Shown here piece by piece: positions 1 through 9,219 of a stretch of 45,305 nt of DNA. The translations under genes and the position numbers were made by a program. The notes beneath the pieces were generated by a model. That model saw only the letters and a program-made list of their open reading frames with translations. It was not told the DNA's origin and did no database searches. Location of the stretch: positions 1-45,305 of the forward strand of contig JAWKRR010000059.1 of assembly GCA_041389525.1 (NCBI GenBank), read 5' to 3'. Source of the DNA: JACKFB01 sp041389525 (GTDB lineage: Bacteria; Myxococcota_A; UBA9042; PHBI01; JACKFB01). The first letter of the stretch is position 1; each line of letters starts with the position of its first letter.

Positions 1-2
1 TC

Positions 3-101
3 TTCGCCCAACCCGACCTCTGGCAACGCCTCGCCCCCCGCTTCGTGGATACCGCCTATGTCACATACCGCGGGCCGTGGAATCGCGACTCTACCGGGTG
101 A
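3..101 (+). CDS. C-terminal end of an unidentified protein (5' end outside window)
   Basis: An open frame enters the window at its left edge and ends at TGA 99-101, giving 32 residues. The composition is protein-like (PDLWQRLAP, FVDTAYVTYRGPW) and unlike the Arg/Pro/Gly-rich shadow frames around it. A short hairpin follows directly. There is too little to name a family, and it could still be a chance frame. Confidence 0.45.
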   Translation, partial: FAQPDLWQRLAPRFVDTAYVTYRGPWNRDSTG

Positions 102-106
102 TGGAT

Positions 107-123
107 CACACCCCCAGGGTGTG
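107..123 (+). terminator. Small hairpin after the first stop codon
   Basis: A perfect 7-bp stem (107-113 pairing with 117-123) with a CCA loop sits 6 bases after the TGA at 101. It has no T-run, so it is at best a weak terminator, but it supports the end of a gene here. Confidence 0.3.
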
Positions 124-262
124 GACCCGGTGGGGGGGTCGGATACCCTCAGTTCTCACTTTTTCGACTAGTAATGACGGGGGCGCGCGGGCGCGCGGGG
201 CGGATGGCTTCAGCGTCGACGCGGGGGCGGCGGGGAGGGAGTCCGGACGCTGCCGGCCGACG

Positions 263-1261
263 TCACGGCCCAAGGCGCTCCGCTAGCCAGGCTGGCTTGA
301 AGCCGGTGGAGTACTCGGAGCCGACGAAGACTGTCGGGATGCTCCGCATGGACTCGGGCTTTACGCCGGCTTGGCGGGCTAGTTTGCCTTGCCGCTCTTT
401 GGCCTCGGGGTCGGTCTCGACGTCGTATTCGCGGAATTTCACGCCGTTCTCGTTGAGCCAGCGGCGGGTGGTGACGCAGTGCGGGCACCAGGACGTGGTG
501 AACAAGTAGACGTCGGGTTGCTGGGCGGGGCGCCGCCGCGCCGGGGTGGTTTGGGCGACCGGGGTGGGCTCGGCAGTCGGCGCGGCCTCGGCCTCGGGCT
601 TGGCCTTGGGCTCCGGGCGCGGCTCGGCGCGGCGCGGTAGGTAGTTGCGCCGCAAGCTGTCGAGCGAGCGCTGCGCCGAGTCGAAGCTGGCCTTGTCGCG
701 GGGGTCCGTCAGTGACTCCAGCGCCCGCTCGTAGCTGGCTTTCGCTCGCAGTATCCAGGTCCGCCACGGGTTGACCGCCGCCGAGCCGTAGAGGCTGTCG
801 GCCCCCGGCTGTTGCGGCGCAGCACGGTCGCCCTGCTTTCGCAGGAAGTGCGCGGTGGACTCCTGGATTTTGCCCATGGCCAGCGACACGTGGCCCGACA
901 GCCCGGTGTGCTCGAAGCGCAGGATGGCGCCCAGCACGCGGCTGACGGCGCTTATTCGCTTCAGCTCGGCCTCGATGGCGGCGCGCTCGAGCTTCTTGTC
1001 GTACGGCGCCAGCACGTCCTTCCAGGCGGCGACCAACAGGTCGTAGGCCTTCGTCGGCGCGGCCCGACACGAGGGGTCGGTGGTCAGCAGCTCGGTCAGG
1101 GCGTCGGCGACCTTCTCGGCGTCGACCACCGGCCGCTTCACCGCCGCAGCCTTGGTGTAGCGCTGCGCCAGCTCGGCGCAGGCCGGCGAGTCCGCGCGCG
1201 CGGCGTTGGCGACCAGGGAGAGGCCCAGCGCCACAAGGGCGCACACCGAGTTGATCTTCAT
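263..1261 (-). CDS. Secreted protein with C-terminal glutaredoxin-like domain
   Basis: 332 residues. ATG at 1259-1261 is preceded by AGGGG at good spacing; this start gives a clean Sec signal peptide (MKINSVCALVALGLSLVANAA, cut after ARA), so longer in-frame starts are rejected. Residues about 25-215 are helical and alanine-rich, perhaps TPR-like, but unassigned. After a Pro/Glu/Ala-rich linker, residues about 250-332 are a glutaredoxin fold: VYLFTTSWCPHC places the redox pair at Cys259/Cys262, followed by the cis-Pro motif SIPTVFVG. Export implies a thiol-disulfide role in the periplasm rather than glutathione-linked reduction in the cytosol; this is inference. It lies 128 bases downstream of the giant MYXO-CTERM gene and may be transcribed with it. 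Confidence 0.85.
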   Translation of the reverse strand: MKINSVCALVALGLSLVANAARADSPACAELAQRYTKAAAVKRPVVDAEKVADALTELLTTDPSCRAAPTKAYDLLVAAWKDVLAPYDKKLERAAIEAELKRISAVSRVLGAILRFEHTGLSGHVSLAMGKIQESTAHFLRKQGDRAAPQQPGADSLYGSAAVNPWRTWILRAKASYERALESLTDPRDKASFDSAQRSLDSLRRNYLPRRAEPRPEPKAKPEAEAAPTAEPTPVAQTTPARRRPAQQPDVYLFTTSWCPHCVTTRRWLNENGVKFREYDVETDPEAKERQGKLARQAGVKPESMRSIPTVFVGSEYSTGFKPAWLAERLGP

Positions 1262-1389
1262 GCGATGCCCCTGAGACTGCTGGCGAAAGAAGACCATCGT
1301 GGCACGAAGCGCGGGCGGCGAGCTACTGGCGCGCGCCACAACCGTTTGCACTTGCGTCACCCGACGGGTCAGGCGGCGGCCGCCCCGGC

Positions 1390-4300
1390 TCACCCCGCCA
1401 GCGCTGGCCGTCGACGTTGAGCCAGCCCGCCCGCCAGCACCCAGACCCACACCGCCGCCCAAGGCGAGCCGTCGCCGCCTCCGCCGCACCCCGAGGCCTC
1501 GATTCGCTCGCTGCCGTCTATCTCCGGCGCCACCGGAGCGACCGGGACCGCCGGCGCGGGCTCGCCCCCCGGCCCCACCTCCACGACGATGGGCGTGCGC
1601 GTCACGGGGCGGCCGGTCCACGGGTCCACGGCGTGGGCGCGCTCGCCGCCGGGCACTCGCGCGATGGCGCGGACCCTCCCCCACTCGGGCGTGAGGTCCC
1701 ACAGCTCGCCCGAGCCCAGGTTCATGCCCACCGCGGGGTACGCGAGGCCCACGATGACCAGATCGCCCTGCCCGCGGTCGATGAGGGTGGGGCTGCCGTA
1801 GAGCGGCGCGGTGCTGGGGTAGAGGCCGGTGCCGATGTAGCCGGCGAGTCGAGGGTGGGCTGGCGTTCCATCGATGGTCAGGCCGCCGTGGTCGATGCGG
1901 GCGACGCGGCCGTCATCGAGCAGGGCGCTGGCGGAGGCGTACTGCCCGCCGCTCCAGTTGGCCTCGAAGCCGGTGGCGCTGTGGAAGAAGCTCGCGGGGC
2001 GCGCGTCGGGCGGGAGGCCGTCGGGGAGCGCCAGCGCGGTGGTGGTCGGCGCGCCGGTGCCGGGGCCCGCGGCGCTCGAGGTGCGGCGCTCGATGCGCGG
2101 CGGGCTCGTGTGCAGGGTCAGCAGCGCGCCATCGTCGTCGAAGGCGCAGGCGGTGGCGTCGGCGAGCTCGAGCGCGCCGTAGGGCTGCCCTGGGATGCCG
2201 CCGCGGGTCGGCAACGGGCCCAGCAGAGTCACCCGCGCGCCCGCGTCTCCCGGGAATCCGGCGACGTCGCGCGAATCGACGATGCACATCCAGCCGGCTG
2301 CGGCGACGGCCACGCTGACCGGGCGCAAGATGTCGCGCCGACCCATCTCCCACAGCGGCACCGCCCCCCCGCGCGGCCCCACCCGGTACAGCATCGTCCG
2401 CGGCAGCCGGTCGGTCTCGCTGGTCCCCTCGCCGTAGGGCCAGGCCACCTCGGCCAGATACACGACGTCGCCGGGGTCCAGGCCCTCGTCGTAGCGCACA
2501 AGCTCGCTGAGCTGACTGACGCCGTTGACGCTCACCCCGCGCAGCATCACGCCGTCCCACGCCGTAAAGGGCCGCGTCCCGAAGGGCTCGAAGCTCTCCT
2601 GCCGGCTCAGGGTCGAGCGCGAGCCCAGCCACGGGTCCCGCACGTTCGTGTCGGTCAGGAAGTCGCCGTGGCCGGTCGCCATGAAGAACGCCGGCGGCAG
2701 CGCCCGCGCCGTCGCCAGAGACTCCGGGAGCTTTGCCGCGTTCAGCCCCGCCAGCTCGCGCCCGCGTGCCACGACCACCGGCCCCGACTCGTCGACGCCG
2801 ACCCACCACGCCTCGAGCGTGCCCTGCACGAAGAGCTCGATGCGCCCCAGCACGTCGTTGTAGCCGATGTATCCGACGCTGCGGACGTCCTCGGTGGGCA
2901 TGGGGACGTAGGTCGGAAACCCGTTGATGTAGTTCACAAAGAGCTCGGTCGCCGGCTTCGCGCGCTTGTCGCACTGGCCCAGCCCCGCGGCGCAGCGCTC
3001 GGCCTCGACGTCCAGCAGCACGCGCGGCGCCTCGCCGTCGACGAAGAGCGCGACCTTCGCTTGGTCCAGGGACACCAGCCAGGTCCGTGTGACGTCGACC
3101 GGCACGATGGCGCCTGCCGGCAAGAGCGCCAGGTACTCCGGCCCGCTGACGTACAGCTCGCGCCGCCCGTCCGCGATGAAGACCCGCACCAAGCCAGGCC
3201 CCGTCGGGACCACCACGAAGCTGCCATCCACCGAGCGCACCGCCGGCCCCGTCGCGGCGAGGTCGCTGAAGTCCACCAACACCGCCCCGTCCCGCCCGTA
3301 GCAGCGAAACCGCGAGCACGCCGGCCCAGCGCTCCCGGGGGTCTGCGCGGGCTGGCCTGCCAGCTCGGACATCGCCGGCAGGTGCCGCGAGATGTCGGTG
3401 CTCTGCGAGTAAATCACCGTCGCGCGCCGCGCCCCGCCGACCAGGCTCGGGTCGTCCACGGGCGCGGTCGGGTCCGTCCCCGCGACCACGTGCTCCTCGA
3501 AGTCGTTGGTCTCGCCACCGTCGCTGTCCCGCGAGAAGTCCGAGGTCCCCAGCCCGCGCTCGGTCGCCGCGTCCAGGCCGTCCCCGTCGAGGTCCAGCCG
3601 GTCTACGACGAAGTCCACCGACCCAAACACCATCCCCGGCGCCGCCCCCGTGTCCACCGGCCCGCCCGCGAACGCCAGCCCCACCTTCGGCGGCCCCGCG
3701 CTGGCCGCGACCGCGAGCGCCGGCGCCACCGTCCCGAAGAAGCAGCTCCCCGCCGTCAGCGCCTTCCCCAGCCCGCCCCCGTTGCCCGCCACGCAGCGCA
3801 GCCGCCGCGCCACCGAATCCGTCAGGCTCACGTAGCCCGCCCCGCTGCCGTCGACCGCGATGACCCGCATGCTCAGCCCGAAAAACGGCCGCTGCCCGCT
3901 CAGCACGCCGCCCGTCCCGTCACCGCCCCCGTAATAACTCAGCGCCACCGGGTCCCACTGCGGCCCCGGGAACGCCACCAGCGCGCCCAGCCGGCTGTCG
4001 AAGCCCAGATGGGTCACGGCCGACAGCGGCCCCTCACCCACGTGCGGCCCGTCCAGCACCGTCAGCTTCTGCCCGTCGGCGCCAAGCTCGATGACGTAGC
4101 GCGCGGTCTGCCGCACCGTGCTCGGCCCCTGCTCGGGGACCTGCACGAACTGCCGGTCCGCGACGAACCAGACCCGCCCGTCGGCGGCCCCCGCGATGGG
4201 CCCCAGCGTCCACGTCTCGGCGTTGGGCCCGAACCCGTAGACCGGGTCCCACCCCAGGGACTGCGCGATGGGCGCGGCCGGGATGGCGTCCAGGGCCGAC

Positions 4301-4923
4301 AGCGGCATCCGCAGCCGCACCGCCGGAGCCCCGCTGACCTCCACGCATACGATCCCGTCGCGTGTTGCAACGCAAGATCGCGCCGCGGACGAGGCCACCC
4401 CAAAGCTTGTCAATTTGTCGCCGAAAGCGCAGCCGCCGTCCGGGCACGGACCCGGTGCGACAAGCCAAGATGCGAGCCCAGGCGCGAAGTCGCCCACCCC
4501 CACGCTGCGCAGCATCTTGGGCACACCGAACGCGTCAGTGCGAAGCAGCAATAGCCCGCGAAAATCCCCGAACTGCCCCGCGTGCACGAGCACGAGGTCC
4601 ATCGCGGCCATGTCCGGCCCGACGCCCGCCGCCATGGTCACCCGGTCGCCAAACGACACCCCGACCTTCGGGTCGACGAGGTCCGACGCAGGCCACGTCG
4701 TGACCGCGCCCGTGGCTCGGTCCTGCACCTCGAGCCGGTCCGCCGACGCGACCAGCCCAAACCCCGCCGTGTACACCGTGATGCCCGGCCCACCGCGCAT
4801 CGGCTGCCCGCTCCCGTCGTACTGCACCTCGACGCTCGCCGCCTGGTCCATCGCAAAGAGCGGCCCCGCCGCCCGCGCCCCGGACGCCACACACAGCGCC
4901 AACGCAACCAGCCAGGCCCTCAT
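1390..4923 (-). CDS. Giant secreted protein with MYXO-CTERM-like tail
   Basis: 1177 residues with an N-terminal signal peptide (MRAWLVALALCVASGARA). The C terminus has Ser-Gly-Cys plus a glycine run, a tryptophan-rich hydrophobic helix (WAAVWVWVLAGGLA) and QRRRP, the layout of the MYXO-CTERM sorting tail, in which the Cys is processed for surface anchoring. Near residue 440 an acidic stretch, DLDGDGLDAATERGLGTSDF, continues with DSDGGETNDFEE; this resembles the calcium-binding repeats of thrombospondin type 3. The rest looks like beta-propeller-type repeats, but I cannot assign a family. ATG 4921-4923 overlaps the upstream stop (ATGA), so it is probably translated in coupling with the MORN lipoprotein. 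Function unknown; probably cell-surface. Confidence 0.85.
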   Translation of the reverse strand: MRAWLVALALCVASGARAAGPLFAMDQAASVEVQYDGSGQPMRGGPGITVYTAGFGLVASADRLEVQDRATGAVTTWPASDLVDPKVGVSFGDRVTMAAGVGPDMAAMDLVLVHAGQFGDFRGLLLLRTDAFGVPKMLRSVGVGDFAPGLASWLVAPGPCPDGGCAFGDKLTSFGVASSAARSCVATRDGIVCVEVSGAPAVRLRMPLSALDAIPAAPIAQSLGWDPVYGFGPNAETWTLGPIAGAADGRVWFVADRQFVQVPEQGPSTVRQTARYVIELGADGQKLTVLDGPHVGEGPLSAVTHLGFDSRLGALVAFPGPQWDPVALSYYGGGDGTGGVLSGQRPFFGLSMRVIAVDGSGAGYVSLTDSVARRLRCVAGNGGGLGKALTAGSCFFGTVAPALAVAASAGPPKVGLAFAGGPVDTGAAPGMVFGSVDFVVDRLDLDGDGLDAATERGLGTSDFSRDSDGGETNDFEEHVVAGTDPTAPVDDPSLVGGARRATVIYSQSTDISRHLPAMSELAGQPAQTPGSAGPACSRFRCYGRDGAVLVDFSDLAATGPAVRSVDGSFVVVPTGPGLVRVFIADGRRELYVSGPEYLALLPAGAIVPVDVTRTWLVSLDQAKVALFVDGEAPRVLLDVEAERCAAGLGQCDKRAKPATELFVNYINGFPTYVPMPTEDVRSVGYIGYNDVLGRIELFVQGTLEAWWVGVDESGPVVVARGRELAGLNAAKLPESLATARALPPAFFMATGHGDFLTDTNVRDPWLGSRSTLSRQESFEPFGTRPFTAWDGVMLRGVSVNGVSQLSELVRYDEGLDPGDVVYLAEVAWPYGEGTSETDRLPRTMLYRVGPRGGAVPLWEMGRRDILRPVSVAVAAAGWMCIVDSRDVAGFPGDAGARVTLLGPLPTRGGIPGQPYGALELADATACAFDDDGALLTLHTSPPRIERRTSSAAGPGTGAPTTTALALPDGLPPDARPASFFHSATGFEANWSGGQYASASALLDDGRVARIDHGGLTIDGTPAHPRLAGYIGTGLYPSTAPLYGSPTLIDRGQGDLVIVGLAYPAVGMNLGSGELWDLTPEWGRVRAIARVPGGERAHAVDPWTGRPVTRTPIVVEVGPGGEPAPAVPVAPVAPEIDGSERIEASGCGGGGDGSPWAAVWVWVLAGGLAQRRRPALAG

Positions 4924-6557
4924 AGCTCCTCACCCAGCACGCACTCGCGCGCCGTCCCCTGTTCGTCCCAGCAGTGCGCCGCCCCCTGCTCCCACCGCCC
5001 ATACACGAACTGAATCTCCGCCCGCTTCTGCCCGCTCGCCCACCACCGCAAACACAGCCCGTGCTTGGCCCCGCGCACATACCCGCAGTCCGACACCAGC
5101 GCCCCGCCCTCCTGCCAAAGCCGCCAGCGCCCGTGCGCCAGGTCGTCCAGATACGCCCCCTCGATCGCCGTCGCCCCGCTCTCAAACCACGCCGTGTACG
5201 CCCCCTCGCGCAGCCCGCCCGCGTACTGCGTCGTCGACAGCTTCCCCCCGCCCGGCAAGGTCGCCACCCACGTCCCCTCCTGCGCGCCCGCCACGAACTG
5301 CCCCCGCTCCCGCACCCGCACCCCGTCGACGTCGCTCCAGAAGGTCCACTCCCCCACCGCCAACCCGTCGCGGTACTGCCCCGTCGCGTCCGGCGTCCCC
5401 GCCGCCGTGTAGCTCGCGAACGCCCCCTCCTCGACCCCCGCCGCCCACGCGCCCTCCGTCGCCGGAGCCCCCCACGCGTACCAGCGCTTCCACACCCCAC
5501 TCCGCAGCCCCGCCGCGTAGCTCCCCTCCTCCCGCACCGCCCCCGACTCGAAATGCGTCGACGCCGCCCCCGCCAAGACCCCGCCGGCCCACGTCTCCGA
5601 AGCCGCCGTCACCCCCGTCTCGAACTGCCGCGTCCACACCCCCTCCCGCAGCCCGCCCTCGTACGCCCCGCTCCACTGTGGAGCCCCCGTCGCGTACCAA
5701 GTCCGCGCCACCCCCGACCGCACGCCCGCCGCCCAGTTCTCAAGCGACACCGCGCTCCCATCGGCCCGCCACGCGTACGCCTCCCCGTCGGCCAGCCCCG
5801 AAGCGAACCGCGCCACCGACGCCAGCCCCTCCGTCGGCCCCGCCCAGGCCGTCCCATCCGCCCGCGCCGCAAACCAGGTCCGCCACTCGCCCACCTTCGC
5901 GCCCCGCTCGTAGCGCCCCTCGGCCACCACCCGCGCCCCCACCCGGCGCTGCCACGGCCCGTGAAAGACCCGCGCGTCCGCCGCCTCCACACACGCCGCC
6001 ACCCCAGGGTCCAGCGCGTCCGCCGCCGCCACCACCGCCCCATCCGGGCAGCTTAGCCCCGCCGGCCACCGCGGCGTCAGCGCCGGAGCCGCCTCCCCGG
6101 CCATCGGCTCCAGCGACGGCGCCGCCCCCTCGCACGCCCCGTAATCGTGAGCCACCGCGAGCCCCGCCGGCCCCTGCTCCTCCCACACCCCGCACGGCAC
6201 GCCGAATCGAAAGAAGTGCCGGTACAGCAAGGCGCCCTCAGGCTGTCCGGTGTCCCGCGCCGTCCACTCGCCATGAGGCCGCCCCAGGTCGAACCCCTCG
6301 TCGCGGTCCAGATAGCCGCCCAGCCCCCGGTACGCCCAGCGCCCGTCCGCCAGCCCGTCCCGGAACGCGCCCTCCACGAAGGCCGAGCCCTCGCTCGAGT
6401 AGGGCCCGTCCGCCGTCCCGTCGCTTCGAGCGCACCAGATCTCGGTCTGGCTTGCTGTCACCAGCCGAAACTGCGAGGTCCCCGCGGGGCAATCCCCGCC
6501 CGCGTCGCACCCCGCCGCGAACCACGAGAGCACCACGACCAAGCCCAGCCGACGCAT
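4920..6557 (-). CDS. Lipoprotein with MORN/YwqK-type repeats
   Basis: 545 residues. ATG at 6555-6557 follows GGAGG by 4 bases. The N terminus MRRLGLVVVLSWFAAGCDAG is a lipoprotein signal with lipobox FAAGC. The mature chain is about a dozen repeats of the pattern G-x-x-x-G-x-W-x-x-[WY]-x-x-x-G (for example DGLAVGEWTFW, GGLREGVWTRQ, DLAHGRWRLW). This is the MORN-like repeat that annotators label YwqK family antitoxin; nothing here suggests a toxin-antitoxin pair. Such repeats form extended beta-hairpin ladders used in binding. The stop overlaps the start of the MYXO-CTERM giant, so the two products may work together at the envelope. The region before the ATG shares a 22-base block with the leader of the gene at 9220-11625. 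Confidence 0.85.
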   Translation of the reverse strand: MRRLGLVVVLSWFAAGCDAGGDCPAGTSQFRLVTASQTEIWCARSDGTADGPYSSEGSAFVEGAFRDGLADGRWAYRGLGGYLDRDEGFDLGRPHGEWTARDTGQPEGALLYRHFFRFGVPCGVWEEQGPAGLAVAHDYGACEGAAPSLEPMAGEAAPALTPRWPAGLSCPDGAVVAAADALDPGVAACVEAADARVFHGPWQRRVGARVVAEGRYERGAKVGEWRTWFAARADGTAWAGPTEGLASVARFASGLADGEAYAWRADGSAVSLENWAAGVRSGVARTWYATGAPQWSGAYEGGLREGVWTRQFETGVTAASETWAGGVLAGAASTHFESGAVREEGSYAAGLRSGVWKRWYAWGAPATEGAWAAGVEEGAFASYTAAGTPDATGQYRDGLAVGEWTFWSDVDGVRVRERGQFVAGAQEGTWVATLPGGGKLSTTQYAGGLREGAYTAWFESGATAIEGAYLDDLAHGRWRLWQEGGALVSDCGYVRGAKHGLCLRWWASGQKRAEIQFVYGRWEQGAAHCWDEQGTARECVLGEEL

Positions 6558-6956
6558 GCAGCCTCCGCAGACCCGCGAGGTCCCAGCGCGACGCGCCGCG
6601 AGAGGCGCCGCCCGGACCAGCCAAGAGAAACCGCCGACGATTCCCACCGGACGCGCGACCCTCGTCGAGCCCGCGTCCCGGTCACCGCGACCGTTCGGCC
6701 GAATCTAGCGCGGCGCTCAGCCCCCAGCAAGGCCCGCCCGCGGGTCGTCGGCCGCGGCCGCACGGCGCCAAGCCGGCGCCGCAGTAGCGCTTGGCGAATC
6801 GAATTGGCGTGGCCGCACCCCGCCCCGGCGCCCCCACCGGAGGAAATCGCACGCCGGTTACCGGTTTCTTTGCGACAGCTATTCTCTCCACCGCGGGACT
6901 GCGACATCCTTGCCCATGGTGCAGTGCGCCTATCGCGCGCGACCCTGGGAGGCGTT
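6558..6956. other. Divergent intergenic region
   Basis: About 400 bases between the minus-strand MORN lipoprotein and the plus-strand DUF2330 gene, so it must hold both promoters. Apart from the repeated leader block at 6563-6584 I see no convincing sigma-70 boxes, RNA gene or mobile element. The stretch 6865-6900 is the least GC-rich and is the likeliest promoter area for the plus-strand gene. Confidence 0.5.
6563..6584 (-). repeat. 22-base leader block, copy 1
   Basis: The block ends 5 bases before the ATG of the MORN lipoprotein and contains its ribosome-binding site. It matches 11578-11599 at 21 of 22 positions, in the same orientation relative to a lipoprotein gene. On the minus strand it reads GGGACCTCGCGG, one variable base, then TCTGCGGAG. 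Confidence 0.5.
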
Positions 6957-9185
6957 GTGAAGTTCTACGCGTTCGTCGGGCTCTTCCTTGTTTCGCTCGC
7001 TACGGCCGGGCTGATCCTCACCCCCACGGCCCGCGCGTGCGGGCTCTTTGCCTGCAGCGCCGCCACCCAGACGCCCATTGTGCAGAGCGGCGAACGGGTG
7101 GTCTTTATCCGCAACAAGGCCCACACCACGATGCACGTGGAGGTCTCGTATCTCGGCGAGCCCACGAGCTTCGGCTGGATACTGCCCGTCCCGACGCGCC
7201 CCGTGCTGGAGGACGGCACGCCGGCGCCGCTGGACCAGATCGTGCGCGTCTCGTCGCAGGTGGTGTTCGACAGGCTGACCGAGGCGACGACCCCGCGCTT
7301 CGGCCTGGAGCGGCGGCTGAGCGACAAGGCTCGCGACTGCTACGACACAGAGCTGAACGCCCCGCCGGCAGCCGACGGCGGCTGCAACTGGTACCCCGGC
7401 CAGTTCGGCGCCGCCTGCCTCACCGACGGCGACTGTTTCAGTGGGAGGTGCGTGGCGCACTCGACGGGCAAGAAGACCTGCACCCAGTCCTGCACGAGCT
7501 ATTGCCCGACCGGGTACGAGTGCATGCCACTCGGCGGCTGGCCTGACGCGGACCCCCGCCCCGACGCCGGCGAGCCCGGCGACCCCGCCGACCAGGGCGA
7601 AACCGACGCCGCCGATCAGGGCGGACCCGACCCCGGCGACCAGAGCGCGCCCGACGCCGGGGCCGAAGGGGTAGGCGCCGGCGCCACCATCTGCGTCCCC
7701 ATCACCGCCAAGCCGCGGGCGCGCGAGTGCTGGGAGCCCACCGGCGGCGGTGGAGGCAGCGGCGGCAACCCCCCGCCGCGGTTCTTCCCAAGCTTCTCCG
7801 ACGTGACCGTCCTCGCCACCGCCGACATCGGCCCCTACGACGCCGAGCTTATCGAGGCCAGCGACGCCACGCAGCTTATGGGCTGGCTCGCCTTCAACGG
7901 CTACTTCCAGGACCCCAAAGCCCGCCCGATCATCGAGGACTACGTCGCGCTCGGGTACCTCTTCGTGGGCATCAAGCTGCAGAACACCAAGTCCGCCGGC
8001 GACATGCTGCCCCTGGCCCTCACCTTCGGCGAGAACGCGCCGTGTCTGCCCCTGCGCCTGACGGCCGCCGCCGCCATCCCCCAGATGCCCATCGACATCT
8101 GGGTGCTCGGCGACGCTCGCGCCATCCCGAAGAACTTCCTGCACGGCGTCATCAACGAGCGCTCGGTCAGCTACCCCGAAGGCGACGGCTACCCCGAGGC
8201 CGTCGCCGCCGCCGTCGACAGCGTGGGCGGCCGCGCCTGGGTCACCGAGTTCGCCGACCTCGCCTCCAACCACCACGGCGTCTTGCTGCCCTACGCCGAC
8301 CAGACCCGCGCGGCCCTCGGGGCCACCACCGACCTCTTCGAGCTGATCACCCAGATGAAGCAGTACAAGGTCCCGATGGGCAAAGACCTCGCCCGCATCG
8401 CCGAGGACACCATGCCCAAGCCGGCCGGCCTGCGCGGCTACCCGGGCGGAATATGCGGCACCAACGGGACCACCTGCACCGGCCCGAACGCCACCCACAT
8501 CACGACCAATGACGAGTACTACGACAACCTGGAGTGGTGGGCCGCCGCCGAGCACAACGGCGGCTACATCCTGGGCGGGAACTTCCCGAAGTTGCGCCAG
8601 CGCGTCCTCGTCGAGCTCGTCGACCCGCTGCTCGAGATCGAGTCCTACCTGAACGAGGAGTACGTCCTCACCCGCCTCTTCACCCGCATCAGCCCCGAGG
8701 CCATGCTCCGCGACCCGCTCTTCGCGTTCAACCCGGACCTCCCGATGGTGCCTCGTGACCGCTTCGCCCTCGGCGAGGTCGTCTTCGACGGCGCCTGCCG
8801 CGAGTCGGTCGCCGTCACTTACCCCTCCGGCGCGCCCGGCCCCAATATCTCTTGCTTCGGCGGCACCTGCGCCAGCCAGTTCACGGTGCCCGCGGACTCG
8901 AGCGCCAACCCGCTGGAGGCCGTCCAGGTCCTCGACGAGTCCGGCGGCCCGCTGAACATCGACCCCAGCGAAGCGGCGGCCTTCGACGAGTTCCTCGGCT
9001 CCGCGGTGCCCGGCGTCCCGACCGTCGGCTCGGGCGTGGTGAAAAATCCCCCGACAACACCTGGCAAATCGACAGGTCCCACGGGCTGTAGCGCCGCCTC
9101 GTCCTGGACCGCCGCGTGGCTGGCCATCCTCGGTCTGGCTGCCCTGGCCCTGATGCGCCGCCGCCGATCTCGGGCGGTGGTTTAA
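6957..9185 (+). CDS. DUF2330 secreted protein with MYXO-CTERM-like tail
   Basis: 742 residues. I chose GTG 6957 because GGGAGG lies just upstream and the following 27 residues form a signal peptide (KFYAFVGLFLVSLATAGLIL, then TPTARA before Cys). The mature start CGLFAC..TPIVQSGERVVF and the FGWILPVP motif about 80 residues in are typical of DUF2330, a domain found in exported bacterial proteins of unknown function. A Cys-rich segment (residues about 135-190) is followed by an Asp/Pro/Gly-rich linker (about 200-240). The C terminus PTGCSAASSWTAAWLAILGL, a hydrophobic stretch and RRRR matches a MYXO-CTERM tail. The repeated acidic linker suggests a flexible surface stalk. It ends convergently with the ASPIC lipoprotein gene. 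Confidence 0.9.
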   Translation: MKFYAFVGLFLVSLATAGLILTPTARACGLFACSAATQTPIVQSGERVVFIRNKAHTTMHVEVSYLGEPTSFGWILPVPTRPVLEDGTPAPLDQIVRVSSQVVFDRLTEATTPRFGLERRLSDKARDCYDTELNAPPAADGGCNWYPGQFGAACLTDGDCFSGRCVAHSTGKKTCTQSCTSYCPTGYECMPLGGWPDADPRPDAGEPGDPADQGETDAADQGGPDPGDQSAPDAGAEGVGAGATICVPITAKPRARECWEPTGGGGGSGGNPPPRFFPSFSDVTVLATADIGPYDAELIEASDATQLMGWLAFNGYFQDPKARPIIEDYVALGYLFVGIKLQNTKSAGDMLPLALTFGENAPCLPLRLTAAAAIPQMPIDIWVLGDARAIPKNFLHGVINERSVSYPEGDGYPEAVAAAVDSVGGRAWVTEFADLASNHHGVLLPYADQTRAALGATTDLFELITQMKQYKVPMGKDLARIAEDTMPKPAGLRGYPGGICGTNGTTCTGPNATHITTNDEYYDNLEWWAAAEHNGGYILGGNFPKLRQRVLVELVDPLLEIESYLNEEYVLTRLFTRISPEAMLRDPLFAFNPDLPMVPRDRFALGEVVFDGACRESVAVTYPSGAPGPNISCFGGTCASQFTVPADSSANPLEAVQVLDESGGPLNIDPSEAAAFDEFLGSAVPGVPTVGSGVVKNPPTTPGKSTGPTGCSAASSWTAAWLAILGLAALALMRRRRSRAVV

Positions 9186-9204
9186 GCGCCAGCCCGAGAT
9201 CGGC
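9163..9204. terminator. Bidirectional hairpin between convergent genes
   Basis: A perfect 13-bp stem (9163-9175 with 9192-9204) and a 16-base loop that contains the TAA of the DUF2330 gene. The opposing gene stops at 9220. The position between two convergent stops fits a shared terminator, although no T-run follows. Confidence 0.6.
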
Positions 9205-9219
9205 CGCGCTCACGGGCAC

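Noticed and set aside
1417..4554. A 1045-codon open frame on the plus strand opposite the giant MYXO-CTERM gene
   Set aside because: Arg/Pro/His-rich composition with no domain and no start signal; it is a shadow of the opposite strand, common at this GC content. The same applies to the long frames at 4268-6787 (+), 6930-8555 (-), 17053-18810 (+), 24521-25333 (+) and 30723-32240 (-).
4920..6557. Antitoxin (YwqK family) of a toxin-antitoxin system
   Set aside because: The label comes from repeat similarity only; this is a 545-residue lipoprotein with no toxin gene alongside.
6660..6956. Possible tRNA or other RNA gene before the DUF2330 gene
   Set aside because: A few tRNA-like fragments and CCGG palindromes are present, but no cloverleaf with a T-loop GTTCRA motif and acceptor stem can be built.
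6916..6960. A 14-codon leader ORF whose stop overlaps the GTG start of the DUF2330 gene
   Set aside because: No ribosome-binding site before its ATG and no run of regulatory codons; most likely chance.
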